Origin: Alteripontixanthobacter sp.
GTDB taxonomy: Bacteria; Pseudomonadota; Alphaproteobacteria; Sphingomonadales; Sphingomonadaceae
Length of the DNA: 64,000 bases
Direction of reading: 5' to 3'
Assembly: GCA_039968605.1 (NCBI GenBank)
Contig: JBDVPM010000008.1
Span: 1,178,001-1,242,000, forward strand
In this document: positions 47,628 to 57,472 of the stretch, piece by piece
Numbering within the stretch: position 1 is the stretch's first letter
How the letters are laid out: each line of letters starts with the position of its first letter
Translations under genes and position numbers: made by a program
The notes under the pieces: generated by a model
Told to the model about the DNA's origin: nothing
The model's database searches: none
What the model saw: the letters and a program-made list of their open reading frames with translations, nothing else

Positions 47628-48830
47628 CTACGCAACCGTGTTTGCGGGATGATCGTCAGCAAGCGACATGGTGAAAGTGAACGTCGTTTCGCCATCGTCC
47701 GACGTCACATCCAGGCTTGCACCATGCGCCGTCGCGACCTGTGCGCAAATGTATAACCCCAAACCAAGCCCCTGAAGGCTCGACCTCACATCGCCACGTG
47801 AAAATGGCTGGAACAGCTTTCCCATCGCAACGGGCGGGATGGTTTCGCCCATGTTGGTGGTCTGAAACACGAGGGTTTCCGAATCTTTCCGAAGCGCGAT
47901 TCTGATAGGCTGAGCGGGGTCGCCATGCATCAGGGCGTTGCCGATCAGGTTGGAAAAAACCTGTCCGAGCCGGGCGTGGTCGCCAAACACATTGATCTCG
48001 GCCGGCATGTCCTTGAGGATCATCCTGTTGGGATGGCTGGTTTCGAATTCGGAGATGACCTGATTGAGCGTATCGGCGATATTCGCCGGCGTCCGGGTGA
48101 GTGTGATGCCTCCACCCAGCCTGCCTCGCGCAAAATCCATGACATTATCGATCAGCCCCGCCATTCGCCCGACGCTGCCATTGATCAGGCCGATGATGGA
48201 TCGGCCTCTATCGCTTAATTGCTCCTTGCCGAGCAGACGCATGCCGCTTTCGATACCGGCCAGTGGATTGCGCAGATCGTGACCCAGAACCGCGATGAAC
48301 TGTTCGCGCAGCGCCGAGGTTTCCTGTTCGTTCAGCAAGGCGATAGTGCTTTGCTCGACCGATCGTCCGGCTTCGATATGGTGGGCGATCAGCCCGGCAA
48401 AGATATTGAACATGCCGACGATCTTCGGTTCGCTTACCTTCGCAGGTTTCGGAGATATCGCGCATAAGGTGCCGAAAAAGCTGTCATCCGAAAGAATGAT
48501 CGGCACTGAGATGTAGCTTTTCAGGCCATAAGTCTTGGGGGTGTGATGGCGGCAATAAAGCGGATCATTGTCGACATCGTCGATAATGACGGCTTCCCTG
48601 TGATCGCGGATTTCATTGCAGATAGTGGAACCCACATCGAGCTCGCCGCCCGGCTCGAGCCCGAATGCGATCTCGTCCCGGACGCCGCATGCAACCCATC
48701 GGTCTTCGGTCACGCGCGCAATCGCGGCAAAGCCCATCCCGGTCGATTGGCAAACTACATCGAGAATGGAGGGCACGACATTGATGGCGCCAACCACGGC
48801 GATGTCTTCGGAGAATTCTGGGTCCACCAC
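47628..48830 (-). CDS. GAF-domain sensor histidine kinase
   Basis: A 400-residue cytosolic kinase. Residues about 20-155 form a GAF domain (STICNEIRDHREAVIIDDV, LKSYISVPIILSDDSFFGTLC). The phospho-acceptor is His184 in VLGHDLRNPLAG (HisKA). The ATPase part has NLIGNALMHGD and GLGLGLYICAQ. No membrane helix and no receiver nearby, so an orphan kinase. The frame stays open far upstream to 49226, which would overlap the mgtC gene; the GTG at 48830 (or 48827) starts just before the GAF domain and is preferred, though no clear ribosome site is seen. Confidence 0.87.
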   Translation of the reverse strand: MVDPEFSEDIAVVGAINVVPSILDVVCQSTGMGFAAIARVTEDRWVACGVRDEIAFGLEPGGELDVGSTICNEIRDHREAVIIDDVDNDPLYCRHHTPKTYGLKSYISVPIILSDDSFFGTLCAISPKPAKVSEPKIVGMFNIFAGLIAHHIEAGRSVEQSTIALLNEQETSALREQFIAVLGHDLRNPLAGIESGMRLLGKEQLSDRGRSIIGLINGSVGRMAGLIDNVMDFARGRLGGGITLTRTPANIADTLNQVISEFETSHPNRMILKDMPAEINVFGDHARLGQVFSNLIGNALMHGDPAQPIRIALRKDSETLVFQTTNMGETIPPVAMGKLFQPFSRGDVRSSLQGLGLGLYICAQVATAHGASLDVTSDDGETTFTFTMSLADDHPANTVA

Positions 48831-48978
48831 GCGTTGATAGAATAAGAAAAAACCGGAGTCACGCCCCCACCGATGGGTTCGTGAGCAACAAATTTTTTTC
48901 ACTCGAAGACCAGCCAATGTGCAGGGGCGCAGATCCAAGAGACGAAACGATTTTGCCGGTCCAGCGTTGAGAGACGCG

Positions 48979-49470
48979 ATGGATTTCTTCTCGCCCGAAA
49001 CGATGAGCTGGCAGAATGCCGGGCTGCGCTTTGCCTTCGCCACCGTGCTTCCCTTTCTGATCGGGCTGGAGCGGTTTTTCAGGCGAAAGCCGATCGATTT
49101 TAGGCCTTTCGTAATAATCTCGGTCGGCTCGTGCGGGCTGGTCATTGCGTCGATCGAGATGCTCCAGACCATGAACGACGCGAACTCCAATATCGACCCG
49201 ACCCGCGTTATCGAGGGAGTCATCACCGGGATCGGCTTCCTTGGCGCGGGCGCGATGTTCCGCGAAGGGAATTTCGTTCAAGGTGCGGGTTCTGCGGCAG
49301 CTATATGGGTTGCCGGAGCTATCGGGCTGACCTGCGGAATGGGCGAATTGTGGCTTGCGACAATGATTTCCACTATCGTTCTGGTGCTGCTTGTCGCCAG
49401 CGGTCCGTTTACCTCGCATTGGGACCCGGGAAATGGCGACGATGCCGAAAAACCGGATGCTAAACCTTAG
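48979..49470 (+). CDS. MgtC/SapB family membrane protein
   Basis: A 163-residue protein with four or five helices: LRFAFATVLPFLIGLERFFR, FVIISVGSCGLVIASIEML, VITGIGFLGAGAMFREG, AAAIWVAGAIGLTCGMG and LATMISTIVLVLLVAS. GIGFLGAGAM and TAAxxWxxAAxGxxxG-type pattern define the family. It lacks the soluble C-terminal domain of Salmonella MgtC. ATG 48979 is chosen over 48919 because it starts the hydrophobic region. It is divergent from the histidine kinase and convergent, by a 4-base overlap, with holC. Confidence 0.88.
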   Translation: MDFFSPETMSWQNAGLRFAFATVLPFLIGLERFFRRKPIDFRPFVIISVGSCGLVIASIEMLQTMNDANSNIDPTRVIEGVITGIGFLGAGAMFREGNFVQGAGSAAAIWVAGAIGLTCGMGELWLATMISTIVLVLLVASGPFTSHWDPGNGDDAEKPDAKP

Positions 49471-49907
49471 CCACCCTCCTGCCAACGCCCATCCGGCGTT
49501 TGCTTGAATATCCGCCGTTCCACATCCTCTCGAGCATCGAAGCCGCGCCATAGGGTGCGGGCGTCTTGCGTTTGGGCTTCGCCGAACATCAGCAGGCAGC
49601 GATCGAGCGCGGCGGCTTCCTCGCGCCATTCGCCATCCGCAAGGATCGCGATCTTGGCATCGTTCTCCGGAGTCGCTTGGTCGGAGATGAGGATGGGTTG
49701 ACGTTCGGCGCCGACCGCTCCTACCGGGCCATTTGCGAGAAACTCCTGCGGATAGGCGGTCCACAGCTCCTTCGAAATTGTCTTGCGCTGCGCCTCGTCG
49801 GACGACACCACCAGCAGCCTGCCATCATCGGCGCGCACCTTGCGCGCGATGCCCGCCACCACCTTCTCCACCGGGTCACGGCTGAGCTGGTAGAAATCCA
49901 CCTTCAT
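49467..49907 (-). CDS. holC: DNA polymerase III subunit chi
   Basis: A 146-residue clamp-loader accessory subunit that bridges to [46 protein letters not shown] and [21 protein letters not shown] fit HolC of alphaproteobacteria. Its ATG overlaps the stop of the DUF2256 gene, and pepA is just upstream of that, the usual pepA-holC neighbourhood. Confidence 0.92.
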   Translation of the reverse strand: MKVDFYQLSRDPVEKVVAGIARKVRADDGRLLVVSSDEAQRKTISKELWTAYPQEFLANGPVGAVGAERQPILISDQATPENDAKIAILADGEWREEAAALDRCLLMFGEAQTQDARTLWRGFDAREDVERRIFKQTPDGRWQEGG

Positions 49908-50107
49908 GTGATTGTGCGGCCAGCGGTAGCGGCTGCTACGACCGAGTTCTTGCTACGGCGGCAACGGTCGGAGCAGAACTTCACCTCGTCCCAGTCCTTC
50001 TCCCACTTCTTGCGCCAGGTGAATGGCAGGCCGCAAGTCGCGCAATCCTTGCTGGGCAGATCGCCTGTATTGCGCATCCTGCCGCCCTTGTTCTTACCCT
50101 TAGCCAT
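49904..50107 (-). CDS. DUF2256 zinc-ribbon-like small protein
   Basis: A 67-residue basic protein with [14 protein letters not shown] and KFCSDRCRR, the paired C-x2-C and C-x3-C of a small zinc-binding fold. Function unknown. It lies 18 bases after pepA and overlaps holC, so the three are one transcript. Confidence 0.9.
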   Translation of the reverse strand: MAKGKNKGGRMRNTGDLPSKDCATCGLPFTWRKKWEKDWDEVKFCSDRCRRSKNSVVAAATAGRTIT

Positions 50108-50125
50108 TACCCGCCCGGATCGAAC

Positions 50126-51586
50126 CTAATCTTCCAGCTGGTCGCGCACATATTGGTCGATCAGGCGCACGCCGAAACCGGTTGCGCCCTTGCCCCAGGT
50201 CGCGCCGGGCTTGTCCGCCCAGACCATCCCGGCAATGTCGACATGCGCCCAGGCGACATCGTCCTTGATGAACCGCTTGAGAAACTGCGCCGCCGTGATC
50301 GAGCCTGCGCCGCGCGGACCGACATTCTTCATGTCGGCAATGGGCGAATCGATCAGCTTGTCATAGGCAGGGCCAATCGGCAGCCGCCATGTGGCATCGC
50401 CGCTGGCCTTGGAGGCTTTGGCGAGGTCATCGGCAAGCTCATCGTCATTGGAGAAAACGCCCGCATGTTCGTGGCCGAGCGAGATAATGATCGCGCCGGT
50501 CAGCGTGGCGAAATCGACGATCCGCTTGGGCTTGAATTCCTCCTGCGCCCAATGGAGCGCGTCGCACAGCACCAGCCGCCCTTCGGCATCGGTGTTGATG
50601 ACCTCGATCGTCTGACCGTTCATCGAAGTAACAACATCGCCGGGGCGCTGCGCATTGCCGTCGGGCATGTTCTCGACGAGGCCGACCACGCCGACCACAT
50701 TGGCCTTCGCACCGCGTTTCGCCAATGCGAGCATTGCGCCTGCCACAGCGCCAGCGCCGCCCATGTCCCACTTCATGTCTTCCATGCCCGCACCGGGCTT
50801 GAGCGAGATGCCGCCGGTATCGAAAGTAACGCCCTTGCCGACGAACACCATCGGGGTTCCGCCCGCTGCGCCGCCACTCCACTTGATCGCAAGAATACGC
50901 GATTCGCGGACCGAGCCCTGCCCCACACCCAGCAGCGCGCCCATGCCAAGCTCGCCCATCTGCGCCTCGTCGAGCACGACCAGCTCTGCGCCGGTCCCCT
51001 CGAAGCGCGAACGGCAGCGTTCCACGAAGCTTTCCGGGTAGATCACATTGGCCGGTTCGGTGACCAGTTCGCGGGTAAATTCAACCCCGGCGGCCAGCGC
51101 ATCGCGGTCGGTCCATGCATCCTGCGTACCGTCCGGCGCGCCGACGACCTGCACGGCCTCCAGCGTTCGCTTCTGTTCGTCCTTCTGCGTCGTGCGATAT
51201 TGGTCGTAGCGCCAGTTGCGCAGTCGCAGACCCATCAGCACGGCGGCAGCATCGCTCGCCGACCACCCGGAACCGGACAGGTCCAACGCCAGCGTTTTCT
51301 CGCCCGACGCGGTGTATTTGGCGGCCAGAGCGGCCCCGGCCTTTTCCAGATTGGCGGCGCGGTCCTTCGCATCGGCCTTGCCCGCACCTGCCAGCGCGAT
51401 CCGCACCACCTTGCCATCACGCTCGACAAAGGATTCGAACGTCTGCCCGGTGCCGCCCTTGAAGCGTGCTGCCTGCGCGCCTTCTTTCACGGCGTTTTCA
51501 AGATCACCGGGCAGCGCATCCTTGTTTACGATGTAAGCGGCCAGCCGGGTCTGGGCGGGAATGGAGTCGGTGAAGCTGATCTGCAT
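50126..51586 (-). CDS. pepA: leucyl aminopeptidase
   Basis: A 486-residue M17 di-zinc exopeptidase. Metal and active-site blocks are FVGKGVTFDTGGISLKPGAGM, DMGGAGAVAGAM and the NTDAEGRLVLCDAL signature. The C-terminal catalytic domain follows an N-terminal alpha/beta domain; PepA homologues can also bind DNA. ATG 51586 (MQISFTDSIP) is chosen over an open upstream extension that would run into lptD on the opposite strand. Confidence 0.96.
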   Translation of the reverse strand: MQISFTDSIPAQTRLAAYIVNKDALPGDLENAVKEGAQAARFKGGTGQTFESFVERDGKVVRIALAGAGKADAKDRAANLEKAGAALAAKYTASGEKTLALDLSGSGWSASDAAAVLMGLRLRNWRYDQYRTTQKDEQKRTLEAVQVVGAPDGTQDAWTDRDALAAGVEFTRELVTEPANVIYPESFVERCRSRFEGTGAELVVLDEAQMGELGMGALLGVGQGSVRESRILAIKWSGGAAGGTPMVFVGKGVTFDTGGISLKPGAGMEDMKWDMGGAGAVAGAMLALAKRGAKANVVGVVGLVENMPDGNAQRPGDVVTSMNGQTIEVINTDAEGRLVLCDALHWAQEEFKPKRIVDFATLTGAIIISLGHEHAGVFSNDDELADDLAKASKASGDATWRLPIGPAYDKLIDSPIADMKNVGPRGAGSITAAQFLKRFIKDDVAWAHVDIAGMVWADKPGATWGKGATGFGVRLIDQYVRDQLED

Positions 51587-51695
51587 GCAATTTTTCTCGC
51601 GGAGTTTCGGGCTGGCCGGATCGGTTCGGCGGCTTGTGGACCCGTGTTTTATCGGAGCGATTGCGATTACGCGCGGGCGGTGCGATAGGCAAGCC

Positions 51696-54080
51696 ATGCT
51701 GCCCACCTTGCCGCACCTCCTGCCGCCAGATTCGAACACACTGCCGCCCGTCAGGTCGGCCCTGTGTGCCAGCCTGGCCGTGCTTGCAGCAATGGCTGCT
51801 CCGGCGGGGGCGCAGGAAGGTGCAGCATCGGGCATGGGCACGGCGCAGGAACCGATCGATCTGCCCGATGCCGCCGATCCGGTATTCACCGGGGAGCAGC
51901 GTGAGGGAATGCCGCAGGCGGTCACTCAGTTTCCTGTGGCCAGCCCTGCAGACAGCTCCGCCAATCAGACCGGCGAGCGCGAAATCGCCTTCGAGGCGGA
52001 CGATGTCGCCTATAATAGCGAGGCTGACACATTTTCCGCCAGCGGCGACGTGATCCTGCGCAATGCGGGCCGGTCCGTGCGCGCCGACCGGGTGGAATGG
52101 GACCGCAATACCGGCCAGATCGTCGCCACCGGCAATGTCCGCTTCGTGGATGACGAGGGCAACCAGCTCTACACCCAACGCATCGAGCTGACCGAAGAAT
52201 TCGAAGCGGGCGCGATGGAAGACCTGCTGCTGGCGCTGAACGAGGGTGGCCGGCTGGCGGCGCGCGGCGCGGACCGGGCCGAAGATGGCACCATAACCTT
52301 GCGCGATGCCGCCTATTCCGCCTGCGCCGTGGTCGATCCAGAGGGCTGCGACAAATCGCTGAGCTGGCGAATAACCGCCGACCGAGTGGTATACGATCCC
52401 GCCGATAATCGCCTGCGGTTTCGCGGCGCGTTCCTCGAACTGTTCGGCCAGCGGCTGATCCCGCTGCCGGGGCTGGCGGTGCGGACCGATGGCCGGGCGG
52501 TATCGGGCTTCCTCGTCCCCGATTTGCGGATCTCGGAATCCAACGGTGTGGAGGTCAATGGCAGCTATTATTTCGACCTGGCTCCAAACAAGGATCTGAC
52601 GCTCGGCGCTTATCTTTATACCGAGGCGCCGCCGATGGTCAGCGCGCAATATCGGCACCTGACCGATCGCGGCGCATATCAAATCACGGGCTACGCCACG
52701 CATAGCCGCCGCATCTCCGATTTTACCGGCGTGCCGACCACTGAAAGCGATCCGCGCGGCTATATCTTCGCCAATGGGCGGTTCCAGCTGGACCCGGCAT
52801 GGAGCGTGACCGGTTCGCTCAGGCTGGCGAGCGACCGGACCTTCCTGCGCCGTTACGATCTCAGCCGAGACGACCGGCTGCGCTCGACAATCAATCTGGA
52901 ACGGATCGATGATGATTCGTATTTCTCCCTCGCCGGCTGGGCCACGCAGACGCTGCGCCTTGGGGCGGATCAGGGGCAGGTACCGGTCGCCCTGCCCGTA
53001 CTCGATTACCGCCGGCGGTTTCGCGATCCCACCGGGCTGGGCGGTGTGCTGGAAGTGCAGGCAAACTCGCTCGCCATCACCCGCGACGAAGGGCAGGACA
53101 CTCAGCGCGCCTTTGCCGGGGCGCGGTGGGATTTGCGGCGGATCACCGGGCTGGGCCAGATGGTCACGCTGACCGGGATGGTGCGCGGGGATGTGTATCA
53201 TTCGGATGAGAATTTCCTGACCGCAACGCCGACCTATCGCGGGACCGCAGGCTGGCAGGCCCGCGCAATCGCGCTCGCGGCGGTTGATATGCAATGGCCG
53301 TTCGTGGGCGAAGCATTTGGCGGCACGCAGGTGATCACGCCGCGCGTGCAACTGGTCGCCAGCCCGCCGATCCGCAATCTGGCCGTGCCGAACGAAGATG
53401 CCCGCGCGATCGACCTGGAGGATTCCAACCTGTTCGCGCTCAACCGCTTCCCCGGCTACGACCGGATCGAGGACGGCGCGCGTGTTACCTACGGGTTCGA
53501 TTACCGGCTGCAGCGGCCCGGCCTCGATATCAAGTCCAATATCGGCCAGTCCTACCGTCTTGATGCGGAGCGCGCGATCCTGCCCGATGGTACCGGCCTG
53601 TCCGAACGCGTTTCGGATTTCGTGGGGCGGACCGAGGTGCGCTATCGCAATTTCCTGCGGCTGACCCACCGCTACCGTCTCGACAAGGACAGTCTGCAGG
53701 TGCGCCGCAACGAATTCGATGCGGCGGTCGGCAGCGCGCAAACCTATGCCGAAATCGGTTATCTGCGCCTCAATCGCGACATTGCGGGGCTTGAGGATTT
53801 GCAGGACCGCGAAGAATTGCGCGCTGCGGCCCGTGTCGCCTTTGCAGATTACTGGTCGGTGTTCGGATCGGGCGTATTCAACCTGACCGATGCGGATGAA
53901 GACCCCACCTTGCAATCCGATGGGTTCGAGGCGATCCGCACCCGGCTGGGCGTCGCCTATCAGGACGATTGCCTCGAGATGGGCCTGACCTGGCGGCGCG
54001 ATTACGTGACCGCCGGCGATGCCGAGCGCGGCGATACGTTCCAGCTCTATTTCTCCTTGCGCAATCTCGGTTTCCGGTAA
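51696..54080 (+). CDS. lptD: LPS-assembly protein LptD
   Basis: A 794-residue outer membrane protein that inserts LPS into the outer leaflet. After the signal region (SLAVLAAMAAPAGAQ), the jellyroll OstA domain reads IAFEADDVAYNSEADTFSASGDV and RADRVEWDRNTGQIVATGN. The C-terminal barrel holds GSYYFDLAPNKDLTLGAYLYTEA and YQDDCLEMGLTWRRDYVTA, the latter with a conserved Cys. It ends LRNLGFR, not in Phe. It heads the conserved lptD-surA-pdxA-rsmA cluster; the presence of LPS or glycosphingolipid in this clade makes the true cargo worth noting. Confidence 0.94.
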   Translation: MLPTLPHLLPPDSNTLPPVRSALCASLAVLAAMAAPAGAQEGAASGMGTAQEPIDLPDAADPVFTGEQREGMPQAVTQFPVASPADSSANQTGEREIAFEADDVAYNSEADTFSASGDVILRNAGRSVRADRVEWDRNTGQIVATGNVRFVDDEGNQLYTQRIELTEEFEAGAMEDLLLALNEGGRLAARGADRAEDGTITLRDAAYSACAVVDPEGCDKSLSWRITADRVVYDPADNRLRFRGAFLELFGQRLIPLPGLAVRTDGRAVSGFLVPDLRISESNGVEVNGSYYFDLAPNKDLTLGAYLYTEAPPMVSAQYRHLTDRGAYQITGYATHSRRISDFTGVPTTESDPRGYIFANGRFQLDPAWSVTGSLRLASDRTFLRRYDLSRDDRLRSTINLERIDDDSYFSLAGWATQTLRLGADQGQVPVALPVLDYRRRFRDPTGLGGVLEVQANSLAITRDEGQDTQRAFAGARWDLRRITGLGQMVTLTGMVRGDVYHSDENFLTATPTYRGTAGWQARAIALAAVDMQWPFVGEAFGGTQVITPRVQLVASPPIRNLAVPNEDARAIDLEDSNLFALNRFPGYDRIEDGARVTYGFDYRLQRPGLDIKSNIGQSYRLDAERAILPDGTGLSERVSDFVGRTEVRYRNFLRLTHRYRLDKDSLQVRRNEFDAAVGSAQTYAEIGYLRLNRDIAGLEDLQDREELRAAARVAFADYWSVFGSGVFNLTDADEDPTLQSDGFEAIRTRLGVAYQDDCLEMGLTWRRDYVTAGDAERGDTFQLYFSLRNLGFR

Positions 54081-54212
54081 CTTGGCAGCGCGGGGCAAAG
54101 CGGCTATTCGCGCGCCGAAGGCTGCTGGCAGCGATCAGCAACGGTTAAGCCGGGTCTCGGCAAATGCATCCCACCTTGGCGCCTAAGGGCGCGGCAGACG
54201 GAATTTATATAA

Positions 54213-55556
54213 GTGATTGCGAAAAAACTGTTCAGCGTGTCCGCCAGCCTCGCCGCGATCGGCATGGTCGGCGCTCCGCTTCCCTTGATGGCGCAGGCCT
54301 CCCCCGCAATTGGCGGCGGGCTGGACCTGCCCGCCACGATCAACATGCTCGGCAGCGGCGATCCCAATGTCCGTACGGCCACTGCCGTGGTCAATGGTTC
54401 GGTCATTACCGGGACCGATGTCGATCACCGTCTGGCCCTCACCATCGATGCCGCGCAGAGCGAGGTTCCCGAAGCCGAAGTGCAGCGGCTGCGCGGACAG
54501 ATTCTGCGCAATCTGATCGATGAAACGCTGAAGATTCAGGCCGCTGCAACGGAGGAAATGGCCGTGACCGCACCCGAAGTGGAACAGCGTTACGCCGAAC
54601 TGGCGCGCGAACGGTTCCAGCAGGATCAAAGCGGCCTGGACCAGTTCCTGCTGTCGATCGGCTCGTCCCCCGCCTCGCTCAAGCGGCAGATCCAGGGCGA
54701 GATTGCCTGGTCGCGGCTGCTGCGCCGCAATATCTCGCCCTTCGTGAACGTCTCCGAGGAAGAAGTGCGCGAGATGATGGCGCGGCTGGAGGCCTCTCGC
54801 GGAACGGAAGAATATCGTCTGGGTGAGATTTACCTCTCATCCACGCCCGAAACCGAAGAAGCGGTGCTGGAAAACATCGCCCGCATCATGGAACAATTGC
54901 GCGGAGGGGGCAGCTTCGTTGCCTATGCTCGCCAGTTTTCCGAGGCATCGACCGCAGTGGTCGGCGGCGATCTGGGTTTCGTCCGCCTGTCCACCCTGCC
55001 CAGCGAAATCGCCACGGTTGCGCGCGAAATGCAACCCGGCCAGCTGGTTGGCCCGGTGGCCATTCCCGGCGGCTATTCGATCCTTTACCTGATCGACAAG
55101 AAACAGGTGCTGACGGCCGATCCGCGCGATGCGGTGCTCAGCCTGAAGCAAATCTCGATTTCCTTCCCCTCCGATGTGAGCGAACCGGAAGCCGCGCGCA
55201 TGGTGGAGGAGTTCAACCTTGCCATGCAGTCCATTCGCGGCTGCGGCGATGCATCGCGCGCGGCCGGTCAGGTCGGTGCCACCATCGTGGACAATAACGA
55301 AATCCAGGCGCGGCAATTGCCCGAACAGTTGCAGGCGACGATCCTGGGCCTGCAAGTCGGCCAGACCACCCCGCCCTTCGGTTCGATTGCCGACGGTGTG
55401 CGCGTGCTCCAGCTATGCGGACGCGACGATCCGCAGGGCGATACGGGACCGGGCTTCGAGGAATTGCTGAACCAGCTGGAAAGCGAACGCATCAACAAGC
55501 GCGCCCAGCGTTACCTGCGCGACCTGCGCAACGACGCCTATATCGAGTATAATTGA
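54213..55556 (+). CDS. surA: peptidyl-prolyl isomerase / outer-membrane protein chaperone SurA
   Basis: A 447-residue periplasmic chaperone with a GTG start and a signal peptide (LFSVSASLAAIGMVGAPLPLMAQA). The N-terminal domain opens with TAVVNGSVITGTDVDHRL. A parvulin domain spans about residues 205-300: YRLGEIYLSSTPETEEAV, YARQFSEASTAVVGGDLGFV, and the PGQLVGPVAIPGGYSILYL strand. A second, degenerate one follows. It assists barrel proteins such as LptD, encoded just upstream. Confidence 0.92.
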   Translation: MIAKKLFSVSASLAAIGMVGAPLPLMAQASPAIGGGLDLPATINMLGSGDPNVRTATAVVNGSVITGTDVDHRLALTIDAAQSEVPEAEVQRLRGQILRNLIDETLKIQAAATEEMAVTAPEVEQRYAELARERFQQDQSGLDQFLLSIGSSPASLKRQIQGEIAWSRLLRRNISPFVNVSEEEVREMMARLEASRGTEEYRLGEIYLSSTPETEEAVLENIARIMEQLRGGGSFVAYARQFSEASTAVVGGDLGFVRLSTLPSEIATVAREMQPGQLVGPVAIPGGYSILYLIDKKQVLTADPRDAVLSLKQISISFPSDVSEPEAARMVEEFNLAMQSIRGCGDASRAAGQVGATIVDNNEIQARQLPEQLQATILGLQVGQTTPPFGSIADGVRVLQLCGRDDPQGDTGPGFEELLNQLESERINKRAQRYLRDLRNDAYIEYN

Positions 55557-56578
55557 CCGGTCCGGCGATCTCCCGGGCTCGCCTCCCAATCGCGCTTTCG
55601 CTGGGCGATCCGGCGGGGATCGGGCCGGAACTCGCCTGCCTCGCCTGGGCGGCGCGGGCGCGTGAGGGGCTAGAGCCCTTCTTGGTCTGCGAAGGCCAGC
55701 AGGTCTTGATCGCGGCTGCGCGGCAGTTGGGCTTGGATGTGCCGGTAAAGTCGGTAGACAGCATGGCGGAAGCCTTGGCGGTGTTCGATGACGCGCTGCC
55801 GGTTCTGGGCGCGGGCGACGGCGAATATCGGCCGGGGCAGCCCGGTCCGGCAAGCGCCCGGCTGGCACTGAACTCGCTGACAATGGCGACAAGGCTTGCG
55901 GTGCAACAGGTGGTTGCGGCGCTTGTTACCGGCCCCATCGCCAAGGGCCGTTTGGCCGAAGTCGGCTTCGCCCATCCCGGCCAGACCGAATATCTTGCCG
56001 ACGCCTGCGGTGTTTCTGAAAGCCAGGCGGTAATGATGCTGGCCGGGCCCAGCCTGCGCACAGTTCCGCTGACCGTCCATTGTGCGCTGGCCGAGGTATC
56101 GCAGCGGCTGACCGAAGATCTGATCCGCGCGCGCGCTCATATCGTCGCCACGGCGCTGCGCGATGATTTCGGCATCGCTGCACCGCGCATCGCAGTCGCC
56201 GGGCTCAACCCTCATGCGGGCGAGGATGGCAAGTTCGGCCATGAGGAAGCCCGGATCATCGCTCCGGCCATCGCCGCCTTGCGCCGCGATGGGATCGACG
56301 CGACCGGCCCGCATCCCGGCGATGCGCTGTTCACCCCCCGCGCCCGTACCGGATACGATGCAGCCCTGTGCATGTATCACGATCAGGCGCTGATCCCGCT
56401 CAAGGCGCTGGAATTCGATGCCGGGGTGAACGTCACGCTGGGCCTGCCCATCGTGCGCACCAGCGCCGATCATGGTACCGCCTTCGACATTGCCGGCCAG
56501 CGCAAGGCCGATCCCGGAGCAACCATCGCCGCGCTTCGCCTCGCGGGCGAAATAGCTGCGCGGCGGGCTGGCAGCTAA
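55553..56578 (+). CDS. pdxA: 4-hydroxythreonine-4-phosphate dehydrogenase
   Basis: A 341-residue enzyme of pyridoxal phosphate synthesis. ALSLGDPAGIGPEL, VTGPIAKGRL, FAHPGQTEYLAD, the metal-binding His in LNPHAGEDG and CMYHDQALIPLKAL with SADHGTAFDIAG are diagnostic. It starts at TTG 55553, overlapping the surA stop. Pairing of pdxA with rsmA is conserved in many proteobacteria. Confidence 0.96.
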   Translation: MTGPAISRARLPIALSLGDPAGIGPELACLAWAARAREGLEPFLVCEGQQVLIAAARQLGLDVPVKSVDSMAEALAVFDDALPVLGAGDGEYRPGQPGPASARLALNSLTMATRLAVQQVVAALVTGPIAKGRLAEVGFAHPGQTEYLADACGVSESQAVMMLAGPSLRTVPLTVHCALAEVSQRLTEDLIRARAHIVATALRDDFGIAAPRIAVAGLNPHAGEDGKFGHEEARIIAPAIAALRRDGIDATGPHPGDALFTPRARTGYDAALCMYHDQALIPLKALEFDAGVNVTLGLPIVRTSADHGTAFDIAGQRKADPGATIAALRLAGEIAARRAGS

Positions 56579-56584
56579 ACTCAG

Positions 56585-57418
56585 GTGACTACCGGCGACC
56601 TCCCACCTCTACGCGAAGTTATCGCCCGCCACGGATTGAGCGCGTCCAAGGCGCTCGGGCAGAATTTCCTGTTCGACGAGCAATTGCTTGACCGGATCGC
56701 GGCGATCCCCGGCGATCTTTCCGGCCGCGCGGTGCTGGAAGTCGGCCCCGGCCCCGGCGGCCTGACCCGGGCCTTGCTGCGCGCGGGTGCCAAGGTCACC
56801 GCGATCGAGATGGATACGCGCTGCCTGCCCGCATTGGAGGAGCTGGGAGAAGCGTTCCCCGGCCAGCTGCGCGTGCTGCAAGGCGATGCGATGAAGCTGG
56901 ATCATGATGCGCTAATGGACGGGGAGCCATACGCCGTTCTGTCCAACCTGCCCTATAATGTCGGTACGGCATTGTTCGTCAAATGGCTGGGCGGGGAGGA
57001 TTGGCCGCCCAACTGGACCTCGCTGACGCTGATGTTCCAGCAGGAGGTGGCGCAGCGCATCGCCTCGCGGCCCGGAACATCCGCCTATGGCCGGCTGGCC
57101 GTGTTGGCGCAGTGGCGCAGCAGCGCCAGACTGGCGATGAAAGTGCACCGCAGCGCCTTCACACCGCCTCCAAAGGTTATGAGCGCTATCGTCCACGTCG
57201 AGCCGGGCGATATGCCGCAGGGTGTCTCGGCGAAGTTGCTGGAAACCCTCACCGCTGCCGCTTTCGGCCAACGCCGCAAGATGCTGCGCCAAAGCCTGAA
57301 AAGCGTGCCCGGGGCGGTTGATGCCCTGGCGAAGGTGGGGATCGAGGAAACGCGGCGAGCGGAGACGCTGGAGGTCGGCGAATTCGTGGCACTGGCCAGG
57401 CATTTGTCGGACAGCTGA
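56585..57418 (+). CDS. rsmA: 16S rRNA (adenine1518-N6/1519-N6)-dimethyltransferase
   Basis: A 277-residue enzyme (KsgA) that dimethylates two adenines at the 3' end of 16S rRNA. SAM motif VLEVGPGPGGLTR, the catalytic NLPYNVGTAL, and HRSAFTPPPKV are clear. GTG start, 6 bases after pdxA. Last gene of the lptD cluster. Confidence 0.96.
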   Translation: MTTGDLPPLREVIARHGLSASKALGQNFLFDEQLLDRIAAIPGDLSGRAVLEVGPGPGGLTRALLRAGAKVTAIEMDTRCLPALEELGEAFPGQLRVLQGDAMKLDHDALMDGEPYAVLSNLPYNVGTALFVKWLGGEDWPPNWTSLTLMFQQEVAQRIASRPGTSAYGRLAVLAQWRSSARLAMKVHRSAFTPPPKVMSAIVHVEPGDMPQGVSAKLLETLTAAAFGQRRKMLRQSLKSVPGAVDALAKVGIEETRRAETLEVGEFVALARHLSDS

Positions 57419-57472
57419 TTTTTAACCCCGCTGCGCTAGGCCCCCACCGTTGTTTCACGGGGGGAATGTGTC

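Noticed and set aside
51504-54098. An 864-codon minus-strand frame opposite lptD
   Set aside because: LptD on the plus strand is clear by domain content and operon context.
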